DNA from: Sorex araneus
Lineage: Eukaryota > Chordata > Mammalia > Eulipotyphla > Soricidae
Length of the DNA: 64,000 nt
Reading direction: 5' to 3'
NCBI RefSeq assembly: GCF_027595985.1
Contig: NC_073305.1
Coordinates: forward strand, 87,910,626 to 87,974,625
Below are positions 1 through 11,133 of this stretch, one piece after another; positions within the stretch are counted from its first letter, which is position 1; each line of letters starts with the position of its first letter. Made by a program: the position numbers and the translations under genes. Below the pieces are notes generated by a model. That model saw nothing but the letters and a program-made list of their open reading frames with translations, had not been told where the DNA came from and ran no database searches.

Positions 1-373
1 CTGGGGGAGCCCAGGCAGCTGGGATGCCCGTAGAAGGGCTGACCCTGTCTCCCCCAGAGACCCTGCCAGCCCTAGCTGGTGGCTGCACAGGAGGCCCCAT
101 CCTCCGGCTGAGTTTCAGCCCCGTAGCCTCAGACCCTCAGGTTCAGCAGGATGGGGAGATGAACCCCAACTTCACAGGAGACAGGGCGGGAGCATCTTCC
201 ACTCAATGCGAGCATGAATATTTGCTTTTTTTAGATTCCAGGTTTTGACACAATGAAAAGAATGAGCCAATGAACTTTAAACCGCAGTTCAGAATAAGCG
301 AGTACCTCTACAAATATTAGAATAGCTCGATGGACTGTTCTAAGTGCTGGGCTCTCTAGTAAGAAAGAAATCA

Positions 374-510
374 GGGGCTGGAATGATAGCACAGCGGGTC
401 GGGCGTTTGCCTTGCACATGCCCAACCCGGGTTCGATTCCCAGCATCCTATATGGTCCTCTGAGCACTGCCAGGAGTAACCCCTGTGCATTGCTGGTTAT
501 GACCCAAAAA

Positions 511-531
<21 letters not shown>
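374..531 (+). mobile_element. SOR-type SINE, short-body form
   Basis: The head carries the A box TAGCACAGCGGG and B box GGTTCGATTCC, and the copy ends in an A-tail. It has only one of the two 'gccaggagtaa' units that most other copies carry, so the body is about 28 bp shorter. This is either a deletion or a form older than the duplication. Confidence 0.9.
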
Positions 532-542
<11 letters not shown>

Positions 543-1417
543 GAGAAAAATCAGTAAGTTCCGGTGAAGAGAATTTCAGATCCTCTGAACTGTGAAGAAG
601 ACTATAGGCTCTGAAGGGATTTCCTTCCCAAGCTAGTATGGGAAGGGAAGTTTCTCCAGACGTTGACATTTGACTGAGATCCAGGTCAAGAGGAGGGAGC
701 CCCTTGATTGGTGGGGGGAACATTCCAAGAAGACACGCTAATTGGGACCACCCCGCCTTGAGGAAGCTGAGATGTTGCTCCAGGCCTGTGTGCACTGGAG
801 CTAGCCGGATGAGCAAGAGAGGAGGGCTGAGGACTGGGTGGGCAGATACCATCGTAGATTAGACTCAGGGCTTGGCTGTCCCCCAACATGTACTTGTAAG
901 CCATAAAGCATAATGGTGCGATTAAGCAAGCGCTTATGAAATGAAACCCAGATTCTCATCTGAGGAGGAGACAGGAGGAGAAGGGCAAGGATGGAAGCTC
1001 GGACAGAGGTGTTTCTCAAACTTGTTCCCACTTCGGTCCCTCCCCCCGCCACTCGACCCCTTATCCTGTTAGCTGCCACCCTTAATCTCAAGTCCTGGGT
1101 CCTCTGAAATATCCCTGGGGGCTCACTGGAAACCAACAGCCCCCCTCACCCTGCCTCCCTGTTGAGAAACAGTGGAGTAGAGGAAAAACAGGTTTTCCTC
1201 AACCTGCTTAGGGGTCTAACCCCCAGCCTGGCTTGAATATTAAACCAGGACACATTTAACGCAAAATTAAATTTAATATTTAACATTAAATTAACATTAA
1301 CATATGATTAACATTCAATCAGGACATATTTAATAGGAGGAAGATAGCCGCCTACTTTAAAAAAAAAACTAAAATTTTGACATATCCGTAAGAACTTTCG
1401 GAAAAGAATGAAAAACT

Positions 1418-1588
1418 GGGCCCTAGAGATCTTATGGTGGGTAAGGCACGCGCCTTGCACAGGTCCTAATTGGGTTTGATTTTGAGCACCACATATGGTC
1501 CCCTAAGCACTGCTAGGAGTGATTACTGAGCACAGAGTCAGGAGTCAGCCCTGAGCACTGCTGGATGTGGCCCCCACAAAAAGCAAAC
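1418..1588 (+). mobile_element. Diverged SOR-type SINE
   Basis: The body is recognisable ('accacatatggtcccctaagcactgctagg'-like, then 'gagtcaggagtcagccctgagcactgctgg'). The A box is decayed and the tail is short and A-rich. This is an older copy than its neighbour at 1590. Confidence 0.75.
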
Positions 1589-1589
1589 A

Positions 1590-1780
1590 AGGGGCTGGAG
1601 CAGTAGCACAGCAGATAGAGTGTTTGCCTTGCACATGGCAACCCAGGTCCGATCCCCGCCATCCCACATAATCCCCCTACACCACCAGAAGTAATTCCTG
1701 AGTAAAGAGCCAGGAATAATCCCTGAGCATTGCTGGGTGTACCCAAAAAGAAAAAAGCAAACAAACAAACAAACAAAACT
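1590..1780 (+). mobile_element. SOR-type SINE with (CAAA)n tail
   Basis: The head 'ggggctggagcagtagcacagc' is intact and the tail is a run of AAAC units. It is tandem to the older copy just upstream, suggesting insertion into that copy's A-rich tail. Confidence 0.88.
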
Positions 1781-1879
1781 TAAGGCATTGATGAGAGCAG
1801 GAAGCTTTTATGCCATGATATTCTACTTTACAGAAATACTTTTTTTGTCAGTCAAATGACAATAACATTTTTTGTTTTA

Positions 1880-2030
1880 TTTATGGATCATACTGGGCTC
1901 CATTCTATGGAAATAAATTGGGTCTGTGCTCAGGGGTTGCTCTTGGAGATGTTCGGGGGAACATGTGGTACCATGTAGGCTCACACCCAGGCTTCTGGCA
2001 TGCAAAGCCTGCACCCAGTCCTTTGAGCCT
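1880..2030 (-). mobile_element. Diverged SINE, minus strand
   Basis: Read on the minus strand it keeps a tRNA-like head and the 'gcatgcaaagcctg' segment, but identity is low. There is no clear tail. Confidence 0.5.
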
Positions 2031-2127
2031 TCTTCACCACCTCCATTTTGCTTTATGCGTATTTGGTCTTTACCCATAGTTCCTGACTCACAGCTCTCCA
2101 AACCCTAGGAATTTTCTAAGTACTGTG

Positions 2128-2253
2128 TAGAGCCTGGCAAGCTACCTGTGGCATATTCGATATGCCAAAAACAGTAACAAGTCTCACAATGAAGATGTTA
2201 CTGGTGCCCGCTTGAGCAAATCGATGAACAATGGGATGACAGTGCTACAGTGC
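2128..2253 (+). mobile_element. Tail-less long-body SINE, 5'-truncated
   Basis: This is the 3' two-thirds of the long SINE form: 'gatatgccaaaaacagtaac', then 'gagcaaatcgatgaacaatg', ending in 'acagtgctacagtgc' with no poly-A. The 7-bp duplication tactgtg (2121-2127 and 2254-2260) fits a target-site duplication, so the 5' truncation probably happened at insertion. Confidence 0.8.
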
Positions 2254-2973
2254 TACTGTGCATGATAAAGGTGGCTTTTGTTCGGGTCACAAAAGTGAGT
2301 TCTGAAAAACATCTGGGGCTAGGGCTGGTTTCTAGTGAAACCAACATGAATAGAGAATTGAGGTGAGAGGGTCTAAGATGGACTTCCCTTGCAATGGTCC
2401 AAACCTTCGTACCATAATGAGGCTCCCTAAAAATCTAAGAGGAGGGGCTTGTGAGTGAACCTGCAAAATTGAGGGAGCTACTCCCCATACTTCACCCTAT
2501 GTGCCTATTCCCATGAGTGATAGCATTTCTGAGAAATCAATACTCGAGTGAGTAAACGGGCTTCCGAGTTCTGTGTGCCAGCCACAAGTGAAGCAAAACT
2601 TCTGGGGAGCCTCTCATCTATTGCTGGTCAGAAAGAAGCACAGACAGTAGTGTGGGCATGTGGTAGGGTATCTAAGGTCTGAATAAAGTCAGGGGAACCC
2701 CCATTTAGGAGCCTGTTGGTCAAAAGCCCCTTGCCTGAGGTAAAGTAGACTGAAGTGAAGACAGTCTGGGGAGATTTTTGCCCCTTATCTGTGAAACCTG
2801 ATGCCATTTCTGGGCAAATAGTGTAGAGTACTGACTTGAATTGAATTGAATTTCTGGAAATCTGTTGGTGCCTGAGCAATGGTCTTTGATGTGGGGAGAC
2901 CTCCCACACCGAAGTTGCAACTGAGCTGCATGACCTCAAGTATACACCTTCTAGACAGAAGAATAAGAACTGT

Positions 2974-3148
2974 CGGGGCTGGAGTGATAGCACAGAAGGT
3001 AGGGCATTTGCCTTGCACACAGTAGACCTGGGTTGATTCCCAGTATCCAGTATGGTTCCCCGAGCACCGCCAGGAGTAATTCCTGAGTGCATGAACCAGG
3101 AATAACCCCTGTGCATCACCGGGTGTGACCCAAAAAGAAAAAATAAAA
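2974..3148 (+). mobile_element. SOR-type SINE
   Basis: A full-length copy flanked by the target-site duplication aagaactgt (2965-2973 and 3149-3157). The B box has lost one base. Confidence 0.9.
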
Positions 3149-3782
3149 AAGAACTGTGTCAAGAGTTGACCAGACAGAGGGATTTTGGCTAGGAGTACAG
3201 AGTGGTGAAGAAGTAACTAAGTTCCTTGATCAAGGTTTGTGTGTAAAGATTTATCAGCCTGCAATTTCCCCATTTCCGGTGAGAAGATGTCTGTCTTCCT
3301 CCTGCTACAAAGGGCATAGGATTTGAGAGCATTAGGATCTGTTTCTGAGGAGAAGGGTGAGGTGAAAAGAGTGACCTTTCACTTCTGTGTTTTCTCAGAC
3401 TCCTTTAGCTTCAGAATTTCATTATGTCCAAGTACAGGATTTAGGGAGAGTGTGTTTGACAGAAAAGACTGTGAGAAGTTTCCTGACGCTTCAAGAGCAG
3501 GTTCCCCAAGGTGGAAGTAGTCAGTCCTGACAACTGTATACACTTGGCAAGATGAGAATTGAGACTAGACTATACACTAGCTTTGATAAAAACGAAAGTG
3601 TGAAAGGCCTGAGGGGATGTGGGGGAGAAAATTTAGTAAATTTTTAGAAAATTTTAGGGGTCGGTGTATGGACCTGATTTATGAGTCTGAGAGAAAAGGA
3701 CAGTGTAGATATGGTCAGAGAAACCTTAGTCAACTCTTTTCAATTGAGTAATAGCCAGTTTACTGTCTTGATTAAAACTCAA

Positions 3783-3862
3783 AGGGCTGGAGCACCTGCT
3801 TTGTATGTGTCTTAATTCCCAGAACCATATGGTCCCATGGCCACTGCCGAAGGTGGCCCCTC
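3783..3862 (+). mobile_element. SINE fragment
   Basis: Only 'gggctggagcacctgctttgtatg' and 'accatatggtcccatggccactgcc' remain, with the centre lost. Confidence 0.5.
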
Positions 3863-4138
3863 CAACAATATTTCAAGGTTCATGAGTGAAAAATGCACTT
3901 TGATTCCTCACTGATGGAGTTGAACATTCCTCAAAACATATTGGCCGTTTCCAACCAGTGCTCAGAGGGCCCTGAGTGCTGAGAATTAAACAGTGCATGA
4001 AAAGTATCCCCATGAGCCCCTTGAACCATATTTTATTTCTATTTGTGTGTGGTGCCATGAATACAATCCAGGTCTCATGCATGCATGTCAGGTGCTTTAC
4101 CACTGAGTCGCCTCCTCAGCCCCTGAAACCACATTTTA

Positions 4139-4318
4139 TTTATTTGTTTATTTTTTGCTTTTTGGGTCACACCTGGCAGTGCACAGGGGTTACTCCTGGC
4201 TCTGCACTCAGGAATTACACCTGGCGGTGCTCAGGGGACCATATGGGATGCTGGGATTTGAACCTGGGTCAGCTGCATGCAAGGCAAACGCCCTACCCGC
4301 TGCGCTATCACTCCAGCT
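4139..4318 (-). mobile_element. SOR-type SINE, minus strand
   Basis: Full-length. It is flanked by a 17-bp target-site duplication with one mismatch, cctgaaaccacatttta (4122-4138) and its partner at 4319-4335. It sits at the edge of an older decayed SINE head (about 4060-4122). Confidence 0.92.
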
Positions 4319-4769
4319 CCTGAAACCATATTTTAAAAGACAGCACAGGGCCAGGGTTATCTCAGAGAAGTGCGGTACCTGCTTTGTATGCATTCATCCT
4401 CAAATTCAGTCCTCAGCACCTCAGGACCCGGGAGCAATGCTGACCCGAGCAATAGTCCCATCAGGCCCACACCTATGGGTCAAGTGAAAAATAGCTCTTA
4501 TTTACATATTAATCGATGAAAATAGGTATATTCTTCATTTTCCCAGTGCACTGCTGGGGAGGCCTCCCATAATTCATAAATAAAAGATAGCTGCATCATA
4601 TCTGATTCTGAGATTTCTAATAACTGGATTCATTATGGCTAGAATTAGGACTTCTGTTAGGACACTGGCTGCTGGATTGCACCCTACCTAGAGGAGTCAC
4701 ATTTGTAGCTAGAAAGTGACATGATTCTTCCCAGCCACCGGAAGGACCGGAAATGCTAGTGTTGGTTGA

Positions 4770-4925
4770 AGCTTCAGTTTTGCAAGATGAAAAGTTCTGG
4801 GTGTTGGTTACACAAGAGTGCAATGGGAATATACTTAACACTGGTGAATGCCATACTGACAGAAGTTAATACAGTAAAGCTTGTGTTATGTGCATTTTAC
4901 CACAAGGAAAGAAAATTGTTTTTAA
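4770..4925 (+). mobile_element. Ancient L1M 3' end
   Basis: The order 'gcaagatgaaaagttctggg', 'ggttacacaa', 'tatacttaacactggtgaa', 'ttatgtgcattttaccaca' matches the 3' end I know from old mammalian L1MA/MB elements. It is heavily mutated, so it predates the shrew SINEs. Confidence 0.6.
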
Positions 4926-5074
4926 CTGATGAAAAAAAGGTATTCCTGAGAACTCACATACTGAGGTCAGAAATGAACATTCCAGATGGTTTCCTCGGTG
5001 AGAAAAGAGAAAGGAAGTATGAGATTCCTAGGTGATTAATAGAGAATTCATGTAAGAGGTCTCTTTGGCGGGAG

Positions 5075-5230
5075 TTTTAGTCGCTCCCGGTAGTGCTCAG
5101 GGGTTACTCCTGGCTCTATGCTCAGGAGTGATGCCTGGAGGTGCTTGGAGACCCTATATGGTTCTGGGGTTCAAACTGGGGTGTTATTTGCAGGGCAAAT
5201 GTCTTAGCATCCTTGTTATCTCTCCAGCCC
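5075..5230 (-). mobile_element. Diverged SINE, minus strand
   Basis: Body segments such as 'ggtagtgctcaggggttact' and the head end 'tctctccagccc' are preserved. The tail is lost. Confidence 0.7.
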
Positions 5231-5424
5231 AGAAAAAGCTTTCTTGATCTCTGGAACCCCCCTCTCAACATTCCCATCTGAAACAAAAATGTTTTCGAAA
5301 GTTCGGTGCTCTGCTTCATCTACTTGCCTCCAAAGAATTTAAGTTTGTATGACATTCCTTAGTTCCGCCACCCCCTCCACTATCCTGATAACATTTGATC
5401 CTGATCTCATAAAAAAGTTTTTGA

Positions 5425-5603
5425 GGGGCAGGAGCAATAGCACAGCGGGTAGGGCGTTTGCATTGCACGAGGCCGACCCGGGTTCAAATCCCAGCATCCC
5501 ATACATATGGTCCCCTGAGCACCGCCAGGAGTAATTCCTGAGTAAAGAGCCAGGAGTAACCCCTGTGCATCACTGGGTGTGACCCAAAAAGCAAAAAAAA
5601 AAA
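5425..5603 (+). mobile_element. SOR-type SINE
   Basis: Full-length with intact A box. The duplication aagtttttga/aagttcttga (5415-5424 and 5604-5613) brackets it. Confidence 0.9.
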
Positions 5604-5613
5604 AAGTTCTTGA

Positions 5614-7411
5614 AAATATACAAAGCCCTCCCGAAGTGCCTCCCTAGACTCTGGGGATAGTGGGATTGCAGACTGACTTCATTTCCTATGCTTACTGGAC
5701 ATCAGGTTCTAGTGAGAAGCTTATCACATAATGACCAATGAATCTCAGAGCACAAATCCAAGAGCTAAGGAGAGACTCACACGAGGTCTGAGCTTGAGAG
5801 TGGCTGGAGAAGGCTGCCTGGCTGGTTAAGGTTGCCCCTTCCTTACTCTTCCCCTCTCCCCTGAAGATGCATTATCTACTTACCTACCCTCAGTGTCTGC
5901 TCTGATCCTATGGCTTTCTGTGACCTCTCAGAGGTTGTGGAACTCCTGAAGTACAGAGTTCTACAGTGCTTCTCTTGGCTGCCTGGTATGTTGATCCCTG
6001 GAAGCCAGGTATGACACAAGAAGTCAGACTAAGCTAATACTACCATGTCGGCATGTGGATAGATAGAGGGGCAACACAGACGAGCACCAGCCCTGTCGGT
6101 GAAGCTACCTTCGACCTTGTAGCCCAGTCTAGTCACCAGACAAATGCAGCTCAGTCATGGACCCAGTAGACCCCAGAAGTACCCAGCTGAGCTGTGCCTG
6201 GATTCCTGCAAGCAAGGGTGTGTTGTGTCACAGGCTGGGGTCATCAGTTAGACAATCATAGCTAACGAGCATTTCGAGGAAATGATCTTTCAAAGAGCAA
6301 TGACATTTGAGTTCCAGCCCCTAGCTGAAGATTTCTAGAATCAGGCCCTGGCAGTGGTTTTCAAATGATGATTTATAGAACCATTTCCAGTGCTCCTAGG
6401 AGAGAGTGAGAGAAGGACAATTTGTGGTGGGATACGGTTGCAAAAGAACAGATAATGTAGTGTTTGTCCAAGCAATGGAGATTTGCTTCCTCTGGACATG
6501 TGAATGCAATAACGGCAGAGGGCATGCACGCTATCTGAAAGCAAAAAGATGTGAGGATTGTTCATAGGAAATGAATAAGCATACTCCCGTGCTTTCTCTC
6601 TTTTATGGTCCCCAGCCTATCTCTGAATCAGTAAATCATTCTTTCTGGTTTTGCTAATCTGGCTCTCATCCCTTCTGCCAGAATTTCTTGGAGCTGCTCT
6701 ATGCTAAGCCTTCAAACGCTGAGCTGCAGTGGGGGGATACGTTAGAGCATTAAAAAGAAGCAATTTCCTGGACAATCTGAACGATCTGTGTCGGTGTGTC
6801 ACCAGCCCCAGGGGAGAGAAGCATTCGCTTGCTCACCAGCAATGGCAAGTTGTGCCTCTCTGTTTTCCTTAAAAGGGAACTTAAAAAGATCAAAGAAGGC
6901 AGAGGTCCCTATCTATTAATAATCTTCTCAGTTCACTTCTCAGACACTTACTGTTTTCCAGTATCTTGTTTTCAATATCAAAGCCCACAAAGAAGGAAGG
7001 ACAGTCCTTTCGTCATGGATGTCAGATCAAAAGCTCAAGAAAATATAAGTGCACTATCTAAGTTTACACCACAAGGGAAGGAGCTGGAAAGCAGGGGCCT
7101 CCCAGGAACCCTTCCACCGTTACTCAAACTTCTCTGCTTACCACCCCCTTTTCACCCCTTTTCAGATAAAAAGAAAATCAGTCTCCACCACTCACCCCAC
7201 CCTCTAAAGTTTACCTTCTTTAAGCAAACAGAAACTCTTCCGTTACTCCACACCCTGGACCCATTCAACAATCCCACCACTCAATATTGCAGCCCTGGCT
7301 CTTTCCAGCGCCCCCTGGAGGCAGAGCATCGCCACAACACCCACTTTGGGAGCTATTGTGGCTGAAGGCAGCCTTTCTAGTGGTGGGGTCACATGTTCTT
7401 TCAAAGAAAAG
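5614..7411. other. Intergenic stretch without recognised feature
   Basis: I see no exon, RNA gene or clear repeat here. The longest open frame (6796-7365, plus strand, 189 codons) is proline-rich and low in similarity to anything I know. I do not call it a gene. Confidence 0.5.
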
Positions 7412-8160
7412 ATCTTAGATGACTGGATAAAGAAGCTATGGTCCACAGTGGTATATGATACAGATACCAGGAATAATAAAGTCATGAAATTTGCTTATAG
7501 ATGAATGGACATGGAGAGTATCGTGTTGAGAGAAATGAGTCAGAAGGAGAGGGACGGACAGAATGATCACTCTCATTTGTGAGATATAAAAAAAAAAAAG
7601 GAAAATAACATAGTATGAGATCAACACTCAAGGACAGTAGAAACAGGGCCCAGGAGGATTGTTCCATAGTTGAAAGCTTGCCGCAAGTGGGGGTTCGGGT
7701 GGAGGGCAGTTAGGATAGAGAAGAGAGCATTATGACAATGAAAGTTGGAAATGAGCACTCTGGACACAAACCGAGTGCCGAAAGTAGGGAAAGGGACTAC
7801 GCATGATAACCATTCGGTACCTGCATTGCAAACCATAATGCCCAAAAGGAGAGAGAGAGAGGCAGGCAAGACAGAGAGACAGAGACAGAGACAGAGAGAC
7901 AGAGCGAGAGACAGACAGAGACAGAGACAGAGACAGAGAAAGAACAAAAGTGCCTGCCACAGAGGCAGGCTGTTGCGGGGAGGGGTGGTGGGAGAAAACT
8001 GGGGATATTGGTAGTGGGCAATGTACACTAGGCAAGGGGTGGGTGTTGGAACACCATATGACTGAAACCCAATCATGAACAACTTTGTAACTGTGTATAT
8101 CACGTTGATTCAACAATAACAACAACAACAACAAATAAATAAATAAAATTTAAATTTAAA
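7412..8160 (+). mobile_element. L1 3' end, 5'-truncated
   Basis: It starts inside the ORF2 C-terminal region ('gatgactggataaagaagct', the frame relating to 'WIKK...MEY'). It continues through a G-rich 3'UTR with an (ACAGAG)n stretch at about 7850-7945 and ends in AAC/AAAT tail units. ORF2 is broken, so there is no coding potential. Confidence 0.85.
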
Positions 8161-8791
8161 AGACAGGCGCACACACAATGGGCTGGAGACTCCAGCGGGT
8201 GCCCTCTCTTGCTGGTGTCCTGGATTCCGCTGACCTGAGATGCTGAGCTAACTCCCACTTTAGGATTCTGCCAGGATTTCAACTGGGATCATCAACTACA
8301 GAGGACAAAAGAGTCGAGCTAATAAACTCTCCGACTCCGCTTCTTGCAGACTGCTTCAGTTTTGAAGGAGAAGGCGTTATTTTTAGAATCCCTTCTTGCT
8401 TTTCATCCTGTGCCCTGAATGATTAACTCCTGGTTTCTCCTTTAACTTGAACCCAGGTTTCCTCCCCAGTGGCTCCTGGGGGAAGTGCACTTTCTTCCCA
8501 GCCTGCAACCAGAGTTTCAGAATAAATCAATTGCAGTCTGCCTCCAGTCCCCACTCCCTTCCCCTCATCTCTGCCTGTGCCCTCCGCTTCTCTCTTACTA
8601 AAATGATTTCTCTTTGGTCTCCAGGATAATTACTTGTCTGGGAAATGGCAACCTCAGGAAAAGAAACCTTAAATAATGTTTCAAATTCAGTGGATCTTGT
8701 GATCATTCTAAAGGGCACCTTCACTGCATTTTCCTGCAGACAGATAACAACATTACTCAAGCTATGTCATTGTGTCATTAAAATACAGAGG

Positions 8792-8950
8792 CTGGGGCTG
8801 AGGAGATAGTATAAGGGTAAGGCATGTGCCTTGAACATCACCAACACCCTTTTGGGTCCCTGGCACCTCATATGGTCCTTGAATACTTCCAGGAGTGATC
8901 CCTGAGCACAGCCAGTTGTGATCTAAAAATCGAGATAATAATAATAAACA
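8792..8950 (+). mobile_element. Diverged SINE
   Basis: Recognisable from 'gctgaggagatagtataagg', 'cctcatatggtccttgaata' and 'caggagtgatccctgagcac'. The tail is AT-rich. Confidence 0.65.
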
Positions 8951-9225
8951 AATGAAAGATAGAGGCTGGCTGAAGGGACAAAGGAAGTTCTCCTTGGGGG
9001 GTGGGGTTTACTGAAAACTTTCATGCTCTTCCTTCGAGAGTGCAGAGCTAGCCACTGTTTACTTAGAAACTTAGAAACTGCTTGGAAATGGAATTTCATT
9101 CTGTTTTTCTCAATTGTATTTTCTCAATTGTCTCAATAGTCTTTAAAAAAAACTCAGAGGGATTTCTAATTTTCTAATTTTCCTTCACCAAGTTCAAAAT
9201 TTGTACTCTTTTAGATACATTTATT

Positions 9226-9400
9226 TATTTATTTAGCTTTTTGGGTGACACCTGGCAATGCTCAGGCGTTACTCCTGGCTTTGCAGTCAGGAAGTACTCC
9301 TGGCAGTGCTCCGGGGACCAGGTGGGATGCTGGGAATTGCACCCAGGTCGGTCACATGCACGGCAAATGCCCTACCTGCTGTGCTATTGCTCCAGCCCCC
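9226..9400 (-). mobile_element. SOR-type SINE, minus strand
   Basis: Full-length, with a perfect 14-bp target-site duplication tagatacatttatt (9212-9225 and 9401-9414). The tail reads as TTTA units on the plus strand. Confidence 0.93.
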
Positions 9401-9546
9401 TAGATACATTTATTAAGAGTTTTATTTGGGGACTGTTTGTCCTAAAAGGAAAGAACATGTTCTAGTGAGTAGTGGGAAAGCTCTAAATTATATAATCCTT
9501 AATTATATTATTGATTGTTTGTTTTTTTTTTTTAAAGATGTGGCTT

Positions 9547-9650
9547 TGGGCCCAGGGAGATGGTTAGGTGAGTTGGGCACATATTTTACATGCAGGAGGC
9601 CAGGGTTCAATCCCGAGCACAAAACAAAAACAAACCAACAAACTATCTGA
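9547..9650 (+). mobile_element. ID-like tRNA-derived short SINE
   Basis: A short unit with 'gggcccagggagatggttag', B-box-like 'gggttcaatcccgagcac' and a CAAAA tail. It lacks the SOR body. The parent tRNA is not determined. Confidence 0.5.
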
Positions 9651-10020
9651 CTGTGGTGAATTAAAAAAGATTTAAAAATAAAAAGGTTAAGCTGAAATGC
9701 AAAATCTGGGTCTGTGAGGTAGGCAGGTGCTGGCCATGAGTGTGGCACTTCATGATTTCCCAAGAACCACTGGAGTAACTGTCAAGTGCTATGCACCGAT
9801 GGGTGCATCACCCCCCCACACACCCGTATATTAAATGCAAAGCTCATAAGTGATCTGAAATTTTGAATCAGTTTCATCAAATGCCGAACTTGTGTGATAG
9901 TTTTTTAAAGTTGCGTAGAACCTGGTAATGATGATTTTTTTTGAGAGGTAAGGATGAAAGTATTTATTAAACATAATTTACCCTTCCTTCTCAAAAGCAG
10001 GTTTTAATACAATCTGAATA

Positions 10021-10268
10021 GCACTGTAGCACTGTCGTCCAGTTGTTCATCGATTTGCTCGAGTGGGCACCAGTAACGTCTCCATTGTGAGACTTGTTGT
10101 TACTGGTTTTGGCATATCGAACATGCCACGGGGAGCTTGCCAGGCTCTGCCGTGCGGGCAAGATACTCTTGGTAGCTTGCGGGGCTCTCCGAGAGGGATG
10201 GAGGAATTGAACCTGGGTTGGCTGCGTGCAAGGCAAACGCCCTACCTGTTGTGCTATTGCTCCAGCCC
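10021..10268 (-). mobile_element. Tail-less long-body SINE, 3' half of 5S chimaera
   Basis: Read on the minus strand it begins 'gggctggagcaatagcacaac' and keeps the B box (GGTTCAATTCC). It continues with the long body and ends 'acagtgctacagtgc' with no A-tail. Its 5' end joins 5S rRNA sequence directly. The target-site duplication (10009-10020 and 10387-10398, acaatctgaata) encloses both parts, so they moved as one RNA. Confidence 0.9.
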
Positions 10269-10388
10269 TTAGGCCTACAGCACCCGGTATTCCCAGATGG
10301 TCTCCCATCCAAAAACTAACCAGGCCCGACCCTGCTTAGCTTCCGATCAGATGAGATCAGGCACGTTCTGGGTGTTATGGCTGTAAAC
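10269..10388 (-). pseudogene. 5S rRNA-derived sequence fused to SINE
   Basis: About 120 bp, close to full 5S length. The minus strand reads 'gtttacagccataac' through 'ggtcgggcctggttag' and 'tggatgggagacc' to 'gggtgctgtaggcct', matching the vertebrate 5S order. Differences include a short deletion in the 'tctgatcggaag' segment and the change of 'agtacttgg' to 'agtttttgg'. The region of the 5S internal promoter (A box, intermediate element, C box) is largely kept. The T-run terminator is absent and transcription would run into the SINE. This is a retroposed copy, not a genuine 5S gene, because it sits inside a shared target-site duplication. Confidence 0.92.
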
Positions 10389-10549
10389 AATCTGAATATG
10401 ACAGAAAATCTTGCTATTCATTCTTTATAGAGTTCCACATCATCAATCCTCAAAAGAAATTTCTCCTGTTCCTGGAAGTGGCTCATGCAAAGAGTAATTG
10501 ACATGGAAGGTCTAAGGAACACAAATATGTATGAATATTTTGGGGGGCT

Positions 10550-10687
10550 GTTGTTTGGATCACACCTAATAGTGATGGGAGGAGCCACTCCTGACTCCAT
10601 TCCCAGGGACTGTTCCTGGAGGTGTTAGGAATCAAATCAAACTTCATGCATGCAAAGGATACTCTCAAGCCATCTCCCATGCTCCTG
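10550..10687 (-). mobile_element. Diverged SINE, minus strand
   Basis: Only the general order ('ggatcacacctaatagtgat', 'aatcaaacttcatgcatgca', 'tctcccatgctcct') survives. Confidence 0.55.
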
Positions 10688-10965
10688 AAAGATAAATAAA
10701 TGGCTTTCAGGCTGATGCACAGATGGGTGAGAGGAGGGAAAGAAGACAGAAGACTCTCTCCGGTGAATCTAACATCCTGCCCCCACCCCCGCCCACCCCA
10801 AAGTTCACCTTGTACAATGTTTAAGGCCCCTGCTCCCAGGCTGGCAAAGACCGATGGAGGCATCCGAGGAAGCCATTGGGAAACATGCTAATGAAACACA
10901 TTCTTAAAGGTCTCACTTGAGACCTTTCTTGATGGGGCAGGGAAGCTGGGGAACTCTTTTATTTT

Positions 10966-11122
10966 TTTTTCCTTTCTGGGTCACACCCAGCGATGTTCAG
11001 GGGTTACTCCTGGCTCTCCACTCAAGAATTACTCCTGGCGATGCTCAGGGATTGAACCCCGGTTGGCCACGTGCAAGGTAAACGCCCTCCTGGCTGGACT
11101 ATTACTCCAGGCCCCTGGGCGC
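10966..11122 (-). mobile_element. SOR-type SINE, minus strand, internally deleted
   Basis: Bracketed by ctcttttattt (10955-10965 and 11123-11133). It lacks about 20 bp around the 'ccatatgggatgctggg' segment that other copies have. Confidence 0.88.
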
Positions 11123-11133
11123 CTCTTTTATTT

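Noticed and set aside
1240-1345. AT-rich repeated words (attaaatttaat, aacatt) as an origin or promoter
   Set aside because: Low-complexity sequence with no defined motif or nearby gene.
6796-7365. 189-residue plus-strand frame
   Set aside because: No domain, no supported splice sites, biased composition; likely chance.
10269-10388. Functional 5S rRNA gene
   Set aside because: Base changes and a deletion, no T-run terminator, and inside a target-site duplication with a SINE.
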